The position numbers and the translations under genes were made by a program. A stretch of 64,000 nucleotides of DNA from Methanosarcina acetivorans C2A (lineage in GTDB: Archaea > Halobacteriota > Methanosarcinia > Methanosarcinales > Methanosarcinaceae), in contig NC_003552.1 in NCBI RefSeq assembly GCF_000007345.1, positions 2,976,001-3,040,000 on the forward strand, written 5' to 3'. The notes below the pieces were generated by a model. The model did no database searches. It was not told the DNA's origin and saw only the letters and a list, made by a program, of their open reading frames with translations. Of the stretch, positions 37,488-47,146 are shown piece by piece; the first letter of the stretch is position 1, and the number at the start of each line of letters is the position of its first letter.

Positions 37488-37601
37488 TTAACAACCGCCC
37501 CAGCCGCCACAACCGCCGCCCCAGCCGCAGCCGCAGCCACGACCCCAGAAGCGATGCCTGAAGCCCCAGCCCCAGTTGTTAAATCCAAATCCACAACACA
37601 T
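37488..37601 (-). CDS. Microgene, 37-aa Cys/Gly/Trp-rich peptide, copy 2
   Basis: ATG 37601 to TAA 37488. The peptide begins MCCGFGFNNWGWGFRHRFWG and ends GWGGGCGGWGGC; 16 Gly, 6 Cys and 6 Trp in 37 residues. GGAGG sits eight bases before the ATG (GGAGGTAAGTACAATG). The opposite strand shows an Ala/Pro-rich ORF that is only the antisense. The coding part and ribosome binding site are identical to copy 1 at 37679-37792. Cys and Trp codons are common here although both residues are rare by chance. Possible roles, all inferred: metal binding, or an aggregating or membrane-active peptide. No maturation enzyme is next to it. Confidence 0.65.
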   Translation of the reverse strand: MCCGFGFNNWGWGFRHRFWGRGCGCGWGGGCGGWGGC

Positions 37602-37651
37602 TGTACTTACCTCCGTCTAATTACCTTATTTATCTTATTTACCTATTCATT

Positions 37652-37818
37652 GCTTATTATCGGGCTCAATGGTTGTTATTAACAACCGCCCCAGCCGCCA
37701 CAACCGCCGCCCCAGCCGCAGCCGCAGCCACGACCCCAGAAGCGATGCCTGAAGCCCCAGCCCCAGTTGTTAAATCCAAATCCACAACACATTGTACTTA
37801 CCTCCGTCTGTTTACCTT
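37652..37818 (-). repeat. Direct repeat of about 165 bp (other copy 37462-37628)
   Basis: The repeat holds the 37-codon microgene, its ribosome binding site (AGACGGAGGTAAG) and about 25 bases after the stop codon. The coding part is identical between copies; a few differences occur only after the stop (GGGCTTAGCGGTTG versus GGGCTCAATGGTTG). Confidence 0.9.
37679..37792 (-). CDS. Microgene, 37-aa Cys/Gly/Trp-rich peptide, copy 1
   Basis: ATG 37792 to TAA 37679. It is identical in coding sequence and ribosome binding site to the copy 191 bases further on, and comes first after promoter module II. Identity across the gene with differences only outside suggests recent duplication or gene conversion that keeps the peptides equal. 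Six cysteines (residues 2, 3, 23, 25, 31, 37) could form disulfides or bind metal. There is no signal peptide. Confidence 0.65.
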   Translation of the reverse strand: MCCGFGFNNWGWGFRHRFWGRGCGCGWGGGCGGWGGC

Positions 37819-37903
37819 ATTTTCACACTCATTATTGCACATTAAAGGAAAATGAATTCATTAAAATTAAGTGCCTATTTTCCTAATGGTGTGTACCTTC
37901 CTG

Positions 37904-38100
37904 ATTAAACCCTTATCAACCCCCAATAAGTGTTGTACTCACGGCAATTTTTGAAACCATTCTTCGTACTGATTTTATTTGGAGAGGAGCAGATTTGATT
38001 TTAATTGCCAGAGAGTATATACCTAAATAATAATAATAAATTATATAAAAAGGATAGAATAAATTTTTCTAAACATTAAATAGTCTTCGAAAATCCGGGT
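37904..38100 (-). promoter_or_regulatory. Conserved promoter/leader module II
   Basis: Same order as module I on the minus strand: GATTTTCGAAGACTATTTAATG, operator TAGAA-N7-TTCTA (38055-38071), TATA box TTTTATATAA (38041-38050), TATATACTCTCTGGCAATT, AATTGCCGTGAGT, GGGGGTTGATAAGGG. It lies about 110-310 bases before the first 37-codon gene. Confidence 0.75.
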
Positions 38101-38726
38101 AAACAGCCGACTGAGATTGAAGGTTTTCTTCTATTCTTAATTTTGAAGGTAATAATTCTTAAAACTTCTCAATAACACCGGAGATTCAGTCTTTAATTTA
38201 CTATTCAAGCAAGAAAAATTTTTTTTTTTGGATAAATAAGCTCTATTCTTAAATTAAATCAATATAAAGTTTCTTAACGGAACTGATTTTGCTGAAAAAA
38301 AATAGTAACATTTTCCAATATTAAACATCAAAACTTCAGTCTTTTCTTCAGAAAATTCATTTCTTTAGAAGTGGAACATGGGATTGATGGATTTTCGATT
38401 TATTCCATTTCATTCCCAACTTCAATTCTTCATTCCCGCTTAGATTTATTCCAGTGCCTTCAAATCTCGAGTAAGTAAAGAAAAGGAGAAAAAAGAACAA
38501 ATAAAGAAGCATGAAAAATACGGTTTCAACCGTAAAAATTACCCGGATCATATGTCACAAACCATGACAGAAAGATATGTAGTTACCAGCCCATAAAAAA
38601 TAAGAAATCGTAGCCATCAATTCAAGGTAAAAAGAAACCATGATTTTATCCTTATATCTTGAAAAGATGGCAAATGAAACAATTGCTTTTCAGTTAAGTG
38701 ACCAATTAATCCGTATCCAGTGTTAT
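38101..38726. other. Spacer between units II and III
   Basis: AT-rich, with poly-T/A runs (38220-38230). The minus-strand ORF at 38357-38551 is hydrophobic but lacks a ribosome binding site. Near 38613-38667 is the flank shared with the unit II terminator region, which would end unit III. Confidence 0.4.
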
Positions 38727-38810
38727 TTAATCCCAGCCAGCCCAGATGTAGAGTTGGGTGCTCTCATAATAGGCGACGATTTTGTTGTAATATAAACTAA
38801 AGAATCCCAT
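38727..38810 (-). CDS. Microgene, 27-aa aromatic peptide, copy 2 (unit III)
   Basis: ATG 38810 to TAA 38727. The peptide begins MGFFSLYYNKIVAYYEST and ends LYIWAGWD; 10 of 27 residues are aromatic. GGAGG lies eight bases before the ATG (GGAGGAATATACAATG). Compared with copy 1 it has one silent change (Asp GAT/GAC) and one conservative change (Val/Ile), the pattern expected for selected protein. No known family. Confidence 0.65.
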   Translation of the reverse strand: MGFFSLYYNKIVAYYESTQLYIWAGWD

Positions 38811-38904
38811 TGTATATTCCTCCAGATTTCAATTCTTGTTCAATAGTTAGAAAACAATTTTTTTTCTTAGTTCAAACAGCTATTATTATCCATTCCAGTG
38901 TTAT

Positions 38905-38988
38905 TTAGTCCCAGCCAGCCCAGATGTAGAGTTGGGTGCTCTCATAATAGGCGATGATTTTGTTGTAATATAAACTAAAGAATCCCAT
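38905..38988 (-). CDS. Microgene, 27-aa aromatic peptide, copy 1 (unit III)
   Basis: ATG 38988 to TAA 38905, with Ile at position 12 where copy 2 has Val. The same GGAGG with 8-base spacing is present. It is first after promoter module III. The duplicated block spans about 110 bp and includes the ribosome binding site and about 10 bases after the stop. The peptide is amphipathic with Tyr/Trp clusters, so membrane or surface contact is possible, but this is a guess. Confidence 0.65.
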   Translation of the reverse strand: MGFFSLYYNKIIAYYESTQLYIWAGWD

Positions 38989-39121
38989 TGTATATTCCTC
39001 CAAATTTTAATGTGTTCTTCGTGATATGTTCTTCTTGTCTTGTATATTCATGTACATTAGTTGAAAAGAATGGAGTTTTGTGAACTTAGAATAATCTCCC
39101 AATGGCTTGTAATTCTCCGAT

Positions 39122-39322
39122 CAAACTCTTTATCAACCCCCCAACACCAAGATTATACTCATGGCAATTATTTTTAGAAATTAGTCTGGACACTTATCTT
39201 CATTTGTAAGCCCACAGACTAAATTTTAATTGCTTCAGAGTATAAATAAAAATATATACGTAACACATATAAAATCAACAGAATTAACAATACTTACCAT
39301 TAAATAGTGCTTGAAAATCTGG
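39122..39322 (-). promoter_or_regulatory. Conserved promoter/leader module III
   Basis: A more diverged copy: GATTTTCAAGCACTATTTAATGG, TATA box ATTTTATATG (39266-39275), TTTATACTCTGAAGCAATT, AATTGCCATGAGTATAA, GGGGGGTTGATAAAG. The TAGAA-N7-TTCTA operator is degenerate here. It precedes the unit III microgenes by about 130-330 bases. Confidence 0.7.
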
Positions 39323-39680
39323 AAGAATAAAAGGGGAATAAAGGATCCAACTTATAAATTTAAGTTACAGGTTATAAATTTGAGAGTGTACAGGTGAAAT
39401 AAAGCTTTTACCCCTCTTTTCTGCAAATAAGGGAAAAGTAAAACAGTTCATGAAAAATAAAGGGTAAAAAGCATAATAAAATATGATATAAAGCTTTGAA
39501 ACCTCTTAATATAACTGAAAAAACGAGTAACCTCTTCTATTTATTAACTATATAACTTAGGTTTTTTTCTTTTCAAGTGTGGTATTTTCCCGGAGAAAAA
39601 TTTTTGGACAATTATATTAAGATAATTATTTTAATCTGTAAGTTCCCCACATCCTTACATCCGCAGGCACCATTAACCCG
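39323..39680. other. Intergenic region upstream of unit III and downstream of mptE
   Basis: AT-rich, with a short direct repeat TTATAAATTTAAGTTACAGG/TTATAAATTTGAG near 39352-39385. No gene seen. Confidence 0.4.
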
Positions 39681-40349
39681 TTAAATCCCAAACATCCCGA
39701 TTAATTCTTTCGCCCAATTCAGCTTCTTTTTCTTAATCGGATTCACCATTGGGTCTTCAAAATCAAATCCAACCAGCCGGATGCTTTTCGCCCCGAACTC
39801 TCTTGCAACAAAAACGCATCGGTCCCCATCACTGAACCCACCGAAGTTATACACTCGATCGAAAGGCCTGGCCTGTGTCGTTGCAATAAAGCGTACGAAC
39901 CGGGGCACATATTTTTCCAGCTTATCCCTATTATCCCCATGGGCATGGATAAGGACTATTGAACCCTGCTGGCAGGCAAGGATCTCTTTTTCAATATCAG
40001 CTTCGGAATTGCCGTCAAGGTCGGTACAGATGACTTCAGGCGCGCATCCCAGATCCATCAGGACGGCAGCAGCCCCGTCGGCTGCAATTATTGTAAAAAC
40101 AGAAAGATCGAGCTTTAAAAGCTCATTTCTTAGTCCCGGAGCATTCCCACAGACCAGAACAGGTTTTCCTGAGATCCTGTCTTTGAGCTCGGAAAGGCTT
40201 ACAGTGTTTTTCTCGGATAGAAGGGAGGAAAGGAGGCGGGCTGCCTCTTCATCACCTGTACGGTCGAACCCGAAGTCTTCAAGAATTCGTTCATAGATGG
40301 GCTCCCAGGCAGCAAAATCCGTATAAATCACTCCTTTCCTGTTTTTCAT
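39681..40349 (-). CDS. mptE: 6-hydroxymethyl-7,8-dihydropterin pyrophosphokinase, MptE-like
   Basis: 222 aa. The DUF115/MptE family makes 6-hydroxymethyl-7,8-dihydropterin diphosphate for tetrahydrosarcinapterin, the C1 carrier of methanogenesis. Motifs seen: PVLVCGNAPGLRNEL (nucleotide-binding loop), ADGAAAVLMDLGCAPEVICTDLDG (acidic metal site), VLIHAHGDNRDKL, and FGGFSDGDRCVFVAREFGA. It lies 52 bases after ileS on the same strand and may be co-transcribed. Length is typical and the frame is complete. Confidence 0.88.
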   Translation of the reverse strand: MKNRKGVIYTDFAAWEPIYERILEDFGFDRTGDEEAARLLSSLLSEKNTVSLSELKDRISGKPVLVCGNAPGLRNELLKLDLSVFTIIAADGAAAVLMDLGCAPEVICTDLDGNSEADIEKEILACQQGSIVLIHAHGDNRDKLEKYVPRFVRFIATTQARPFDRVYNFGGFSDGDRCVFVAREFGAKSIRLVGFDFEDPMVNPIKKKKLNWAKELIGMFGI

Positions 40350-40401
40350 TTCCGAACTTGGATTTTCTTATCGAGTTTCGATCTGAAACTTTATTGCAGA
40401 G

Positions 40402-43400
40402 TTATTTCTTTGCAATTCCCATTTTCATAGCTGTGCCTTCAACATCCCAGTCCTTTACAAGGGTTCCGGAAACCTCTATGCTGCTGCCGAGATCAAAGAC
40501 ATCGGCTCTAACCTCTTCTGCAATCAGGTCCTTCAAGGTTTCAACGAGCGCTAAGACCTTTTCGGCCTCGATCCTGACAGAGACGCGGATGTTTTCGTCC
40601 ACAACAAGGTCGAGTTCCTTCCTCATGTCCTGAAGCCTGCGGATGACTTCCCTTGCATATCCTTCAGCCTCGAGTTCGGGAGTAAGGTTTGCGTCTACGT
40701 AAACAAGGCCTGCATCCGACTCAGCACTGGCTGTGCCTTCGGGCAGGGTTTCTTTGAAGTTTGCCATGCCGGAGGTGACTGGAACAGTGGTCCCGTCAGC
40801 CAGTGTGAGTTCAAACTCCCCGGTTTCGGCAAAGGCTTTCTTTAAAGTAAAACCCTCGACTTTCTGCAGGGCAGGGATAACCCTTCCGGCATCCTTCTTG
40901 AAAACAGGTCCGATCTTGCCCGGGTCAGGGATGACCTCAAGCCCGAGTTCGTCCCAGCTCTTGCCAACCCCGGTGAGCACAATGGCTTTGGAATTGGTCT
41001 GGTCCATAAGTACGGAACCCAGCCTGTTAACTGCCTTTGCTGCAGCCTCGCTTTCAGGTGAAACAATAATCCTTGATACGGGCCACCTGAGTTTTCTTCC
41101 TGCCTTCTGGCGGGCATTTGAAGCAGCCTCCACGATCGAGCGAACAGTGTCCATGGCTACTTCGAGTTCGGGATCAAGATAGGTATCGTTGACCTTAGGC
41201 CAGTCGCACATGTGCACGGATTCGGGGGCATTCGGGTCCACGTTCCGGATCAGGTTCTGGTACATCTCTTCAGCCAGGTAGGGCATGAAAGGCGAGATCA
41301 GCTTTGTGATTGTTACATAGACCTCGTAAAGTACGCAGTAAGCTGCAAGCTTGTCCGGGTCGTCAGCTTCGGTCCAGGTCCTCGGACGGATAAGCTGGAT
41401 ATACCAGCGGGAGAGGTCTTCAAGGGCAAACTCCAGAATCTCACGGACTGCCTTATGGAGGAGGTACCCGCTCATTGCTTCGTTCACGGCTTTTATCACG
41501 GATTGGGCTCTTGAGAGAATCCACCGGTCTTCTTCCCGCAGGGCATCTTTTACGGAATCCAGGCTGACCTGCATCGGGTCAAAGTTATCAAGCGCCATAT
41601 ACGGGAGCGGAAACCTGAAAACGTTCCAGAGGATATTGATAGAACGGTGGACGGTTTCTACCTCTTCCAAATTGTACTTCAGGTCTTCCCAGGGCGCGCT
41701 TGAGGAAAGTACGTAGGCACGCAGTGTGTCTGCCCCCAACCTATCGATAATGTCCAGGGGAGATACCACGTTTCCAAGGCTCTTGGACATCTTCTTTCCG
41801 CCTGCATCCAGAGTAAAGCCGTGCATGAGCACACTTTTATAAGGTGCCCGACCAAAGCCAACCATACTTGCCCCGAGCTGGGAATAGAACCAGCCGCGAG
41901 TCTGGTCATGTCCTTCGGTTACGAAATCAGCAGGCCACCATTCATCAAACTGATCATGCGTCTGCGGGAACTTCAGGGTTGCCCAGGAAGCAACAGCCGA
42001 GTCAAACCAGACATCGAAAACGTCTTCAACCCGCTTTTTCTCCCCTCCGCACTCACAGGGCACGGTAACCCTGTCCACATAGGGACGGTGCAGTTCGATG
42101 TCCCCGCTTAACCCTGCCTTTTCGAGCAGTTCGGCCTTTGTCCCTATTACCTCAAGTTTTCCGCACTTCTTACATTTCCAGACAGGGAGCGGAATTCCCC
42201 AGTAGCGCTGCCTGGAGATGCACCAGTCTCTTGCCCCTTCGACCCATGTCCTGAAACGGGCTGAACCCGCCCAGTCAGGGTACCAGTCAACAGCATCTAT
42301 TTCCTCGAGCATCTTTTCCTTGATCTCGGTGATCTTGAGGAACCACTGTTCGGTTGCAAGGTAGATGATGGGAGTCTTGCAGCGCCAGCAGTGCCCGTAC
42401 CTGTGAGTGACCGTCCCTTCGGCAAGGAGCCTGTTGCGGGCCTTGAGGTCTTCGATGACAATGGGGTTTGCTTCCCTGACATTCTTACCTGCGTACTCCC
42501 CGGCTTCTTCGGTATAGGCGCCGTTTGAGCCCACAGGACAGAGGATCGGAAGCTTGTGCTTAACCCCGAGGTTAAAGTCGTCCATACCGTGCCCCGGAGC
42601 TATATGTACGCAGCCGGTATTTTCTACGGTTACGAAATCAGCAAGGTAGACCCCGTGCTTTATCTCATTCTGGATGGGCACCAGGTCTCCGACAGGGCTT
42701 TCGTATTCGAGCTTTGTGAGCTCTTCTCCGAGCATTGTCTCAAGCACTTTAAAGTCCGCATACCTTCCCTGTTTGAGGACATTTTTGATCAGTTCCGTGG
42801 CCGCGATCAGGATCTCTTCCGAGCCGTCCTGCCGGATTGCCCGGAATTTTGAGTATTCGTAAGCCGGATGAACGGCTACGGCTACGTTTGCAGGAATTGT
42901 CCAGGGCGTGGTTGTCCAGATAACTATGAAAGTGTTTTCTTCGCCCTTGACCTTGAACTTAACATAGATCGAAGGGTCAGTCCGCTCGGAATATTCTACT
43001 TCGGAATCGGCAATTGCAGTTTCACAGCGCGGGCACCAGTTTACCGACCGTTTGCCCACTTCAAGGAGGTCTTTTTCATGGGCCTGTTTGAGAGTCCACC
43101 AGGCAGCCTCGATGTAGTCGTCTTTTAAGGTCATGTAGGGTTCCGGCCACTGCATCCAGACCCCGAGCCTCTGGAACTGCTCGGTCATTGCCTGTTTCTG
43201 TGTAATGGCAAATTCCTTGCATTTCTCGATGAAATTCTCTACCCCAAAGCTCTCAATATCCTTCTTGGACTTAAAACCAAGCACACCTTCGACCCTTACC
43301 TCGATAGGGAGGCCGTGCATATCCCAGCCGGGGCGCTCAAGGATGTAGCGGTTGTTCATGGAGTAATAGCGGAGAATGGTATCTTTAATGATTTTATTCC

Positions 43401-43578
43401 AGGCAGTCCCCAGGTGGATATGTCCTGTAGTATACGGGGGGCCGTCAACAAAAAAAAGTCTTTTTCCGGTCTTGCGTCTCTCCCGGGTTTTCCGGTAGGC
43501 ATCGCTGTCTTCCCAGAACTGCGTTACTTTTTTTTCTATTTGTTCTGCATTGTATTTGGCAGTGATTTCTTTTATCAT
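40402..43578 (-). CDS. ileS: Isoleucyl-tRNA synthetase
   Basis: 1058 aa, normal for archaea. Class I signatures: HIGH as GHIHLG (residues 52-57) after DGPPYTT, and KMSKS (near 595). The editing domain lies between ([14 protein letters not shown]), and [13 protein letters not shown] and [16 protein letters not shown] are family blocks. A CxxC zinc pair occurs in [15 protein letters not shown] lies upstream of ATG 43578. It charges tRNA-Ile in the cytosol. No oddity seen. Confidence 0.97.
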   Translation of the reverse strand: MIKEITAKYNAEQIEKKVTQFWEDSDAYRKTRERRKTGKRLFFVDGPPYTTGHIHLGTAWNKIIKDTILRYYSMNNRYILERPGWDMHGLPIEVRVEGVLGFKSKKDIESFGVENFIEKCKEFAITQKQAMTEQFQRLGVWMQWPEPYMTLKDDYIEAAWWTLKQAHEKDLLEVGKRSVNWCPRCETAIADSEVEYSERTDPSIYVKFKVKGEENTFIVIWTTTPWTIPANVAVAVHPAYEYSKFRAIRQDGSEEILIAATELIKNVLKQGRYADFKVLETMLGEELTKLEYESPVGDLVPIQNEIKHGVYLADFVTVENTGCVHIAPGHGMDDFNLGVKHKLPILCPVGSNGAYTEEAGEYAGKNVREANPIVIEDLKARNRLLAEGTVTHRYGHCWRCKTPIIYLATEQWFLKITEIKEKMLEEIDAVDWYPDWAGSARFRTWVEGARDWCISRQRYWGIPLPVWKCKKCGKLEVIGTKAELLEKAGLSGDIELHRPYVDRVTVPCECGGEKKRVEDVFDVWFDSAVASWATLKFPQTHDQFDEWWPADFVTEGHDQTRGWFYSQLGASMVGFGRAPYKSVLMHGFTLDAGGKKMSKSLGNVVSPLDIIDRLGADTLRAYVLSSSAPWEDLKYNLEEVETVHRSINILWNVFRFPLPYMALDNFDPMQVSLDSVKDALREEDRWILSRAQSVIKAVNEAMSGYLLHKAVREILEFALEDLSRWYIQLIRPRTWTEADDPDKLAAYCVLYEVYVTITKLISPFMPYLAEEMYQNLIRNVDPNAPESVHMCDWPKVNDTYLDPELEVAMDTVRSIVEAASNARQKAGRKLRWPVSRIIVSPESEAAAKAVNRLGSVLMDQTNSKAIVLTGVGKSWDELGLEVIPDPGKIGPVFKKDAGRVIPALQKVEGFTLKKAFAETGEFELTLADGTTVPVTSGMANFKETLPEGTASAESDAGLVYVDANLTPELEAEGYAREVIRRLQDMRKELDLVVDENIRVSVRIEAEKVLALVETLKDLIAEEVRADVFDLGSSIEVSGTLVKDWDVEGTAMKMGIAKK

Positions 43579-44649
43579 ATGGGGGTCTCCCTGATGAAAG
43601 ATAAACTGAAATAAACGTCGCCTGTGCAGGACCTACCCTGCGGCTGGCGGACGACTCTTGATAAATTGACAACCAGCAAATGGTGACAATACTAATACTA
43701 ATTTTAATATTTAGAAACTGCTACTGAAACTGATAACCAGTAAGCTCTAACCAATAAGCTCTAAACAGCGAGCTCTATACAGCACACTCTGATTTCAGGG
43801 CAAATTTCAGGGTAAATTACTGGTCAGCATACTATAACAAAGCTCTGATCTGTAAGTACCGAAGCTGCAATAAATAATCTACTGTAAAGTGTATCTGATA
43901 TTCTTTACCGACCGCTTATACATGTACTTAAGACAGGTATCTGACGTACAAAATATTCCTATCCGTAAAAGCGAAACTGCACTTTTCCGACGGATAAAAG
44001 GAGCCACCGCACGCCAATCAGTTTATTCAGTATTACTGTACTCAATTTAAGCTTTATTGTACCAGCGGAAAAAACAGTCCGGTGTTCGCTCACGGCACCA
44101 GTGCACATCCTTAGTTGCACCACCCGAGTTTCGCTTCGGGATCACAGGAAATCGGAGATTTCCTGGGAGTTGCGATGTAATCGCAACAGCACGAGGTCCG
44201 TTTCACTCGCTTTCGCTCGTTCAAGCGGACTAACTTATTGACAAGTAACATTATGTTCATCTCCGTCAAGCAGACAATTTATGGTGAGAAGTGAGCTGTG
44301 CTCAAGCTGAATACTCGATGCTTAGAGACTTGAGCTTCGCTCAAGAAGTCAAATTTTATAGATATCTCTGAACCGTACAACCTTATTCACTATACTGAGT
44401 CGTTCTTGCCCCGCTCGACGCAGGAGAGCGGTCTTTCCCAAGAAGACAAAAAAGAAGAGAAAACGAGTCACAAAAAATGAACATGAAATTCTTCAAATGA
44501 CAGGCAGAAAGAGATGAAAGAACTTTTCAGATTGCAATACTTTCGTTCCAAAGAAGAAAATGGAGAAAAAGGGAAGAGTTGCCAGGGCATACCCTGCGCC
44601 CTCATTAAGTAATCTCCAATATTAAAATCTCATTCAGGTTCCCATAACC
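43579..44649. repeat. 1-kb intergenic region with copy B of the dispersed repeat and many hairpins
   Basis: Bases 43730-43800 repeat AAGCTCTAACCA-like units. Bases 44140-44210 contain successive small hairpins: CCCGAGTTTCGCTTCGGG, AGGAAATCggAGATTTCCT, GTTGCGAtgtaATCGCAAC. Bases 44200-44350 contain AGCTTCGCT-type mini-palindromes, including CTTGAGC-ttc-GCTCAAG (44330-44346). Bases 44376-44450 match copies A and C. No gene is seen. Confidence 0.65.
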
Positions 44650-45894
44650 TTAAAATTCTGCTCCTTCGGCATTTTCCGATCTCACAGACCCTGATCCATC
44701 GGCTTCAGATCTGCCGGGTTCCTGTTCACCGGATTTTGATTCGCCTTCCGATTTACCGGATTCAAGTCCATCGGACTCCATTTCACCTGATTTTGGTACA
44801 GATAATATCGATTCATCTTGTCCTGGGCCGATTCCGGTTTCAGGTTCTCCGGGAACTTTGTCGAAAAAAGGAATATTTGAGTCGGCAAACCAGGCTTCAA
44901 GGAAACTCAGTAAATGGTATTTCAGGAAAACTGCCAGTGGTACGCTTAGCAACATCAGAGTTACGAAGATCAGTAGCAGTTCTACAATGGCGAAGGGGAT
45001 AAGGAGTATCCAGTTAAGAGGCTCTGATATGAAAGTCGAGAGGAGGAAATACAGAATCCCGTCGATAATAAGGAAAAGAATAATCAGTCCCAGAATCAGC
45101 AGTCCGAAAATGATTACTGCCAGGATGGTTACCCCGATTCCGAGAAGGAGTCTGATAAACCAATAAACCAGGACTTGCTGCCAGCTTTTTCTGAAATTCC
45201 TGTAGACCATCTTCAAAGCCGAAAGAATACCGGTTTCCCTGTAAATGGCGAGGGGAATTGCAAGACTTATGAAAGAGTTTACGACTACCCCGAGCAGGGC
45301 AAGCAGAATAACTACAACAAAAAACCAGAATAATCCACCTATCAAAAGAGGAAAAGAAAAGTCAGAGGACTCCTTAAGGATTATCGAAATAAAAGGCAGG
45401 AAAGCCAGTGCAAAGAGTACAAAGAAAATCAGCGCAAGGGCTAAACGTACGAGTAAAAGGTTGAACCCTTTACCAATGAATTTTTTTGAATAAGCCCAGA
45501 AAAGTACCTCGTTCTTTACAAGGGATTCCACAAAAACAAACTCCATGACACTGGAAATATAGGAAAAAATCAGAGCTAAAAGAAGAAAAAAAGCTATTAT
45601 TGCAGCTATAATTCCCAGGAAGGAGGTTGACTGAGTATAATTAAAGCCAAGCCAGGATATGCCGGAAGAAAAGTCAACGATCCTTCCCGGATCAATGTTC
45701 GAGATATCGTTTCTGACATCTTCGGAGCTCAGCTGATAGTTGGTGCCCGAACCTCCGTAATTGTATCCCATCCCGCCAACAAAAAAGATGATGATTGCAA
45801 GCTTTACCCACTTCCAGAAATCAAAAGGCTCGAAAAGGGCTGTTCTTGTTCTTGAAAAAGCCTTATCTACCGCATCTATCCCATACCAGCTCAT
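44650..45894 (-). CDS. Polytopic membrane protein of the DUF7544-like type
   Basis: 414 aa. About six membrane segments: WVKLAIIIFFVGGMGY, a long stretch near residue 95 (IIAAIIAFFLLLALIFSY), two near 150-215, and two near 240-325. The N-terminal MSWYGIDAVDKAFSRTRTALFEPFDFWKW is the usual opening of this archaeal family. The last ~70 residues form an acidic Ser/Glu/Gly/Pro tail that is probably cytosolic and disordered. Function is unknown. No ribosome binding site is obvious; AAACTTTATATT lies directly upstream, so a short leader is likely. Confidence 0.75.
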   Translation of the reverse strand: MSWYGIDAVDKAFSRTRTALFEPFDFWKWVKLAIIIFFVGGMGYNYGGSGTNYQLSSEDVRNDISNIDPGRIVDFSSGISWLGFNYTQSTSFLGIIAAIIAFFLLLALIFSYISSVMEFVFVESLVKNEVLFWAYSKKFIGKGFNLLLVRLALALIFFVLFALAFLPFISIILKESSDFSFPLLIGGLFWFFVVVILLALLGVVVNSFISLAIPLAIYRETGILSALKMVYRNFRKSWQQVLVYWFIRLLLGIGVTILAVIIFGLLILGLIILFLIIDGILYFLLSTFISEPLNWILLIPFAIVELLLIFVTLMLLSVPLAVFLKYHLLSFLEAWFADSNIPFFDKVPGEPETGIGPGQDESILSVPKSGEMESDGLESGKSEGESKSGEQEPGRSEADGSGSVRSENAEGAEF

Positions 45895-46249
45895 AATATA
45901 AAGTTTATTTCGGAAAATAAATAATTATCCGAAGAGTAAAATATGGACAAATCTCAGAAAATTTCAGAGAATCCCAGATCAGCGCCAAACTATCGGTTTC
46001 AAGCGTCTGAATATCAGGAATCACAGCAATCACGTATCAGGAATTACAACAATCACGTATCAGGAATTACAACAATCACGTATCAGGAATTACAGCAATT
46101 ACACATTATAGCAAATTTTCCTGGTACCTTTTCTTTCTCAGTACCTTTTCTTTCTCAAAAACCGACATGACGTTTTCAGCCAAACCCTGAAGAACTCTGC
46201 TTTTCTCACCTTCTGCGCAGATCAGGTAATGATACCTGAAATCTTCCCT
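45895..46249. other. Intergenic region between the N-ATPase operon and the membrane gene
   Basis: Holds the 23-bp tandem repeat listed separately. A doubled CAGTACCTTTTCTTTCTCA (about 46121-46157) follows. No gene seen. Confidence 0.5.
46012..46103. repeat. 23-bp tandem repeat, four copies
   Basis: The unit TATCAGGAATTACAACAATC plus ACG repeats at 46012, 46035, 46058 and 46081; outer copies have one to three changes. It lies downstream of the ATP synthase operon. Confidence 0.95.
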
Positions 46250-47146
46250 TCAGTCGGGGCTACGAGATCGGGACAGCGCTTCAAAGCCGGCGATGACTTC
46301 AAACAGTTCTTCGTCAATTCCACTCTGGCGCAGGCGATAAAATGAACCGCTGAAATCTTCCAGCAATTCATCGATATTTTTGTCAGCACGCTGCATCGCA
46401 GCCAGGCGGCTTGCGTTTTCGCTCGCAAGGGACTCGGCACATGCTCGGAAAAGAGAAACGAAAAGATATTCCCGGATGAGAGCCCTCAAAGTCTCCGTGC
46501 TATCTCCCATTACCTCAGGCAGGTTCTTTGTTGGCCAGGGATTTTTAGCCAGATCGCGCCGCCAGGTCTCGTCCAGGGGCAGCAGGCGCTGACTGACAGG
46601 CTCGTAGGTAGCTCGGGTTTTATGGCGGTTGTAAAACAGGTAAAGTTCAGCGTTTTCATCCTGGTTGCGGAATTTTTCGTTCTCCACAAGAATCTGCCCT
46701 ATGAGCGGAGTAATGCCTTTGACGGAATTCGGGACTGTAAAGAGTCCGATCAGGGGCAAACCCGCATCTATCAGGCGCGAATAAACACGTTCCCCGACAG
46801 CCCAGACCCGAGCTTTGTCCGGCAAAGCCGCCAGTTTCTTGACTGCGTAATCAGCTATAATATCATTGAACTGGCCCACAAGCCCCTGATCCGAACCGAA
46901 CACGACCGCAGCAACATAACCGGAATTCTTCTGCCCTGGCCGCTCTGCAGGAAAGGAAAGTGCAATTTCCCGAAAGCACACCTCCAATCCCATTTCCACT
47001 GTACGATAGTAGTCTGACAGAGCACTCACCGATTTCTCGTATTGTCCAATATTCGAGGCCGCCAGGGTCTTCATCGTGCGGACGACCGATTGAAGCTCGT
47101 TTGCTCTATCAATCTTTTTGCGCAGGCTTTCCGTGGTTTCGCTCAT
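46250..47146 (-). CDS. atpG: N-type ATP synthase gamma subunit
   Basis: 298 aa, last gene of the operon. The N-terminal helix ([24 protein letters not shown], shaft) and C-terminal helix ([23 protein letters not shown]) form the central shaft; the middle Rossmann-like part has [13 protein letters not shown]. The start ATG overlaps the end of atpA by ATGA. It couples rotation of the membrane ring to catalysis. Divergent from standard F1 gamma, as is usual for N-ATPases. Confidence 0.9.
   Translation of the reverse strand: MSETTESLRKKIDRANELQSVVRTMKTLAASNIGQYEKSVSALSDYYRTVEMGLEVCFREIALSFPAERPGQKNSGYVAAVVFGSDQGLVGQFNDIIADYAVKKLAALPDKARVWAVGERVYSRLIDAGLPLIGLFTVPNSVKGITPLIGQILVENEKFRNQDENAELYLFYNRHKTRATYEPVSQRLLPLDETWRRDLAKNPWPTKNLPEVMGDSTETLRALIREYLFVSLFRACAESLASENASRLAAMQRADKNIDELLEDFSGSFYRLRQSGIDEELFEVIAGFEALSRSRSPD

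Noticed and set aside
37482-37855. Plus-strand Ala/Pro/Thr-rich ORFs (66 and 84 codons) over the duplicated block
   Set aside because: They have no ribosome binding site and are the antisense of the 37-codon genes, which have strong GGAGG sites on the minus strand.
38357-38551. 64-codon minus-strand hydrophobic ORF between units II and III
   Set aside because: No Shine-Dalgarno site, unlike all neighbouring microgenes, and it overlaps the presumed end of unit III.
44100-44230. Hairpin cluster considered as a tRNA or known riboswitch
   Set aside because: No cloverleaf, no conserved T-loop and no family I can match; recorded as part of repeat copy B instead.
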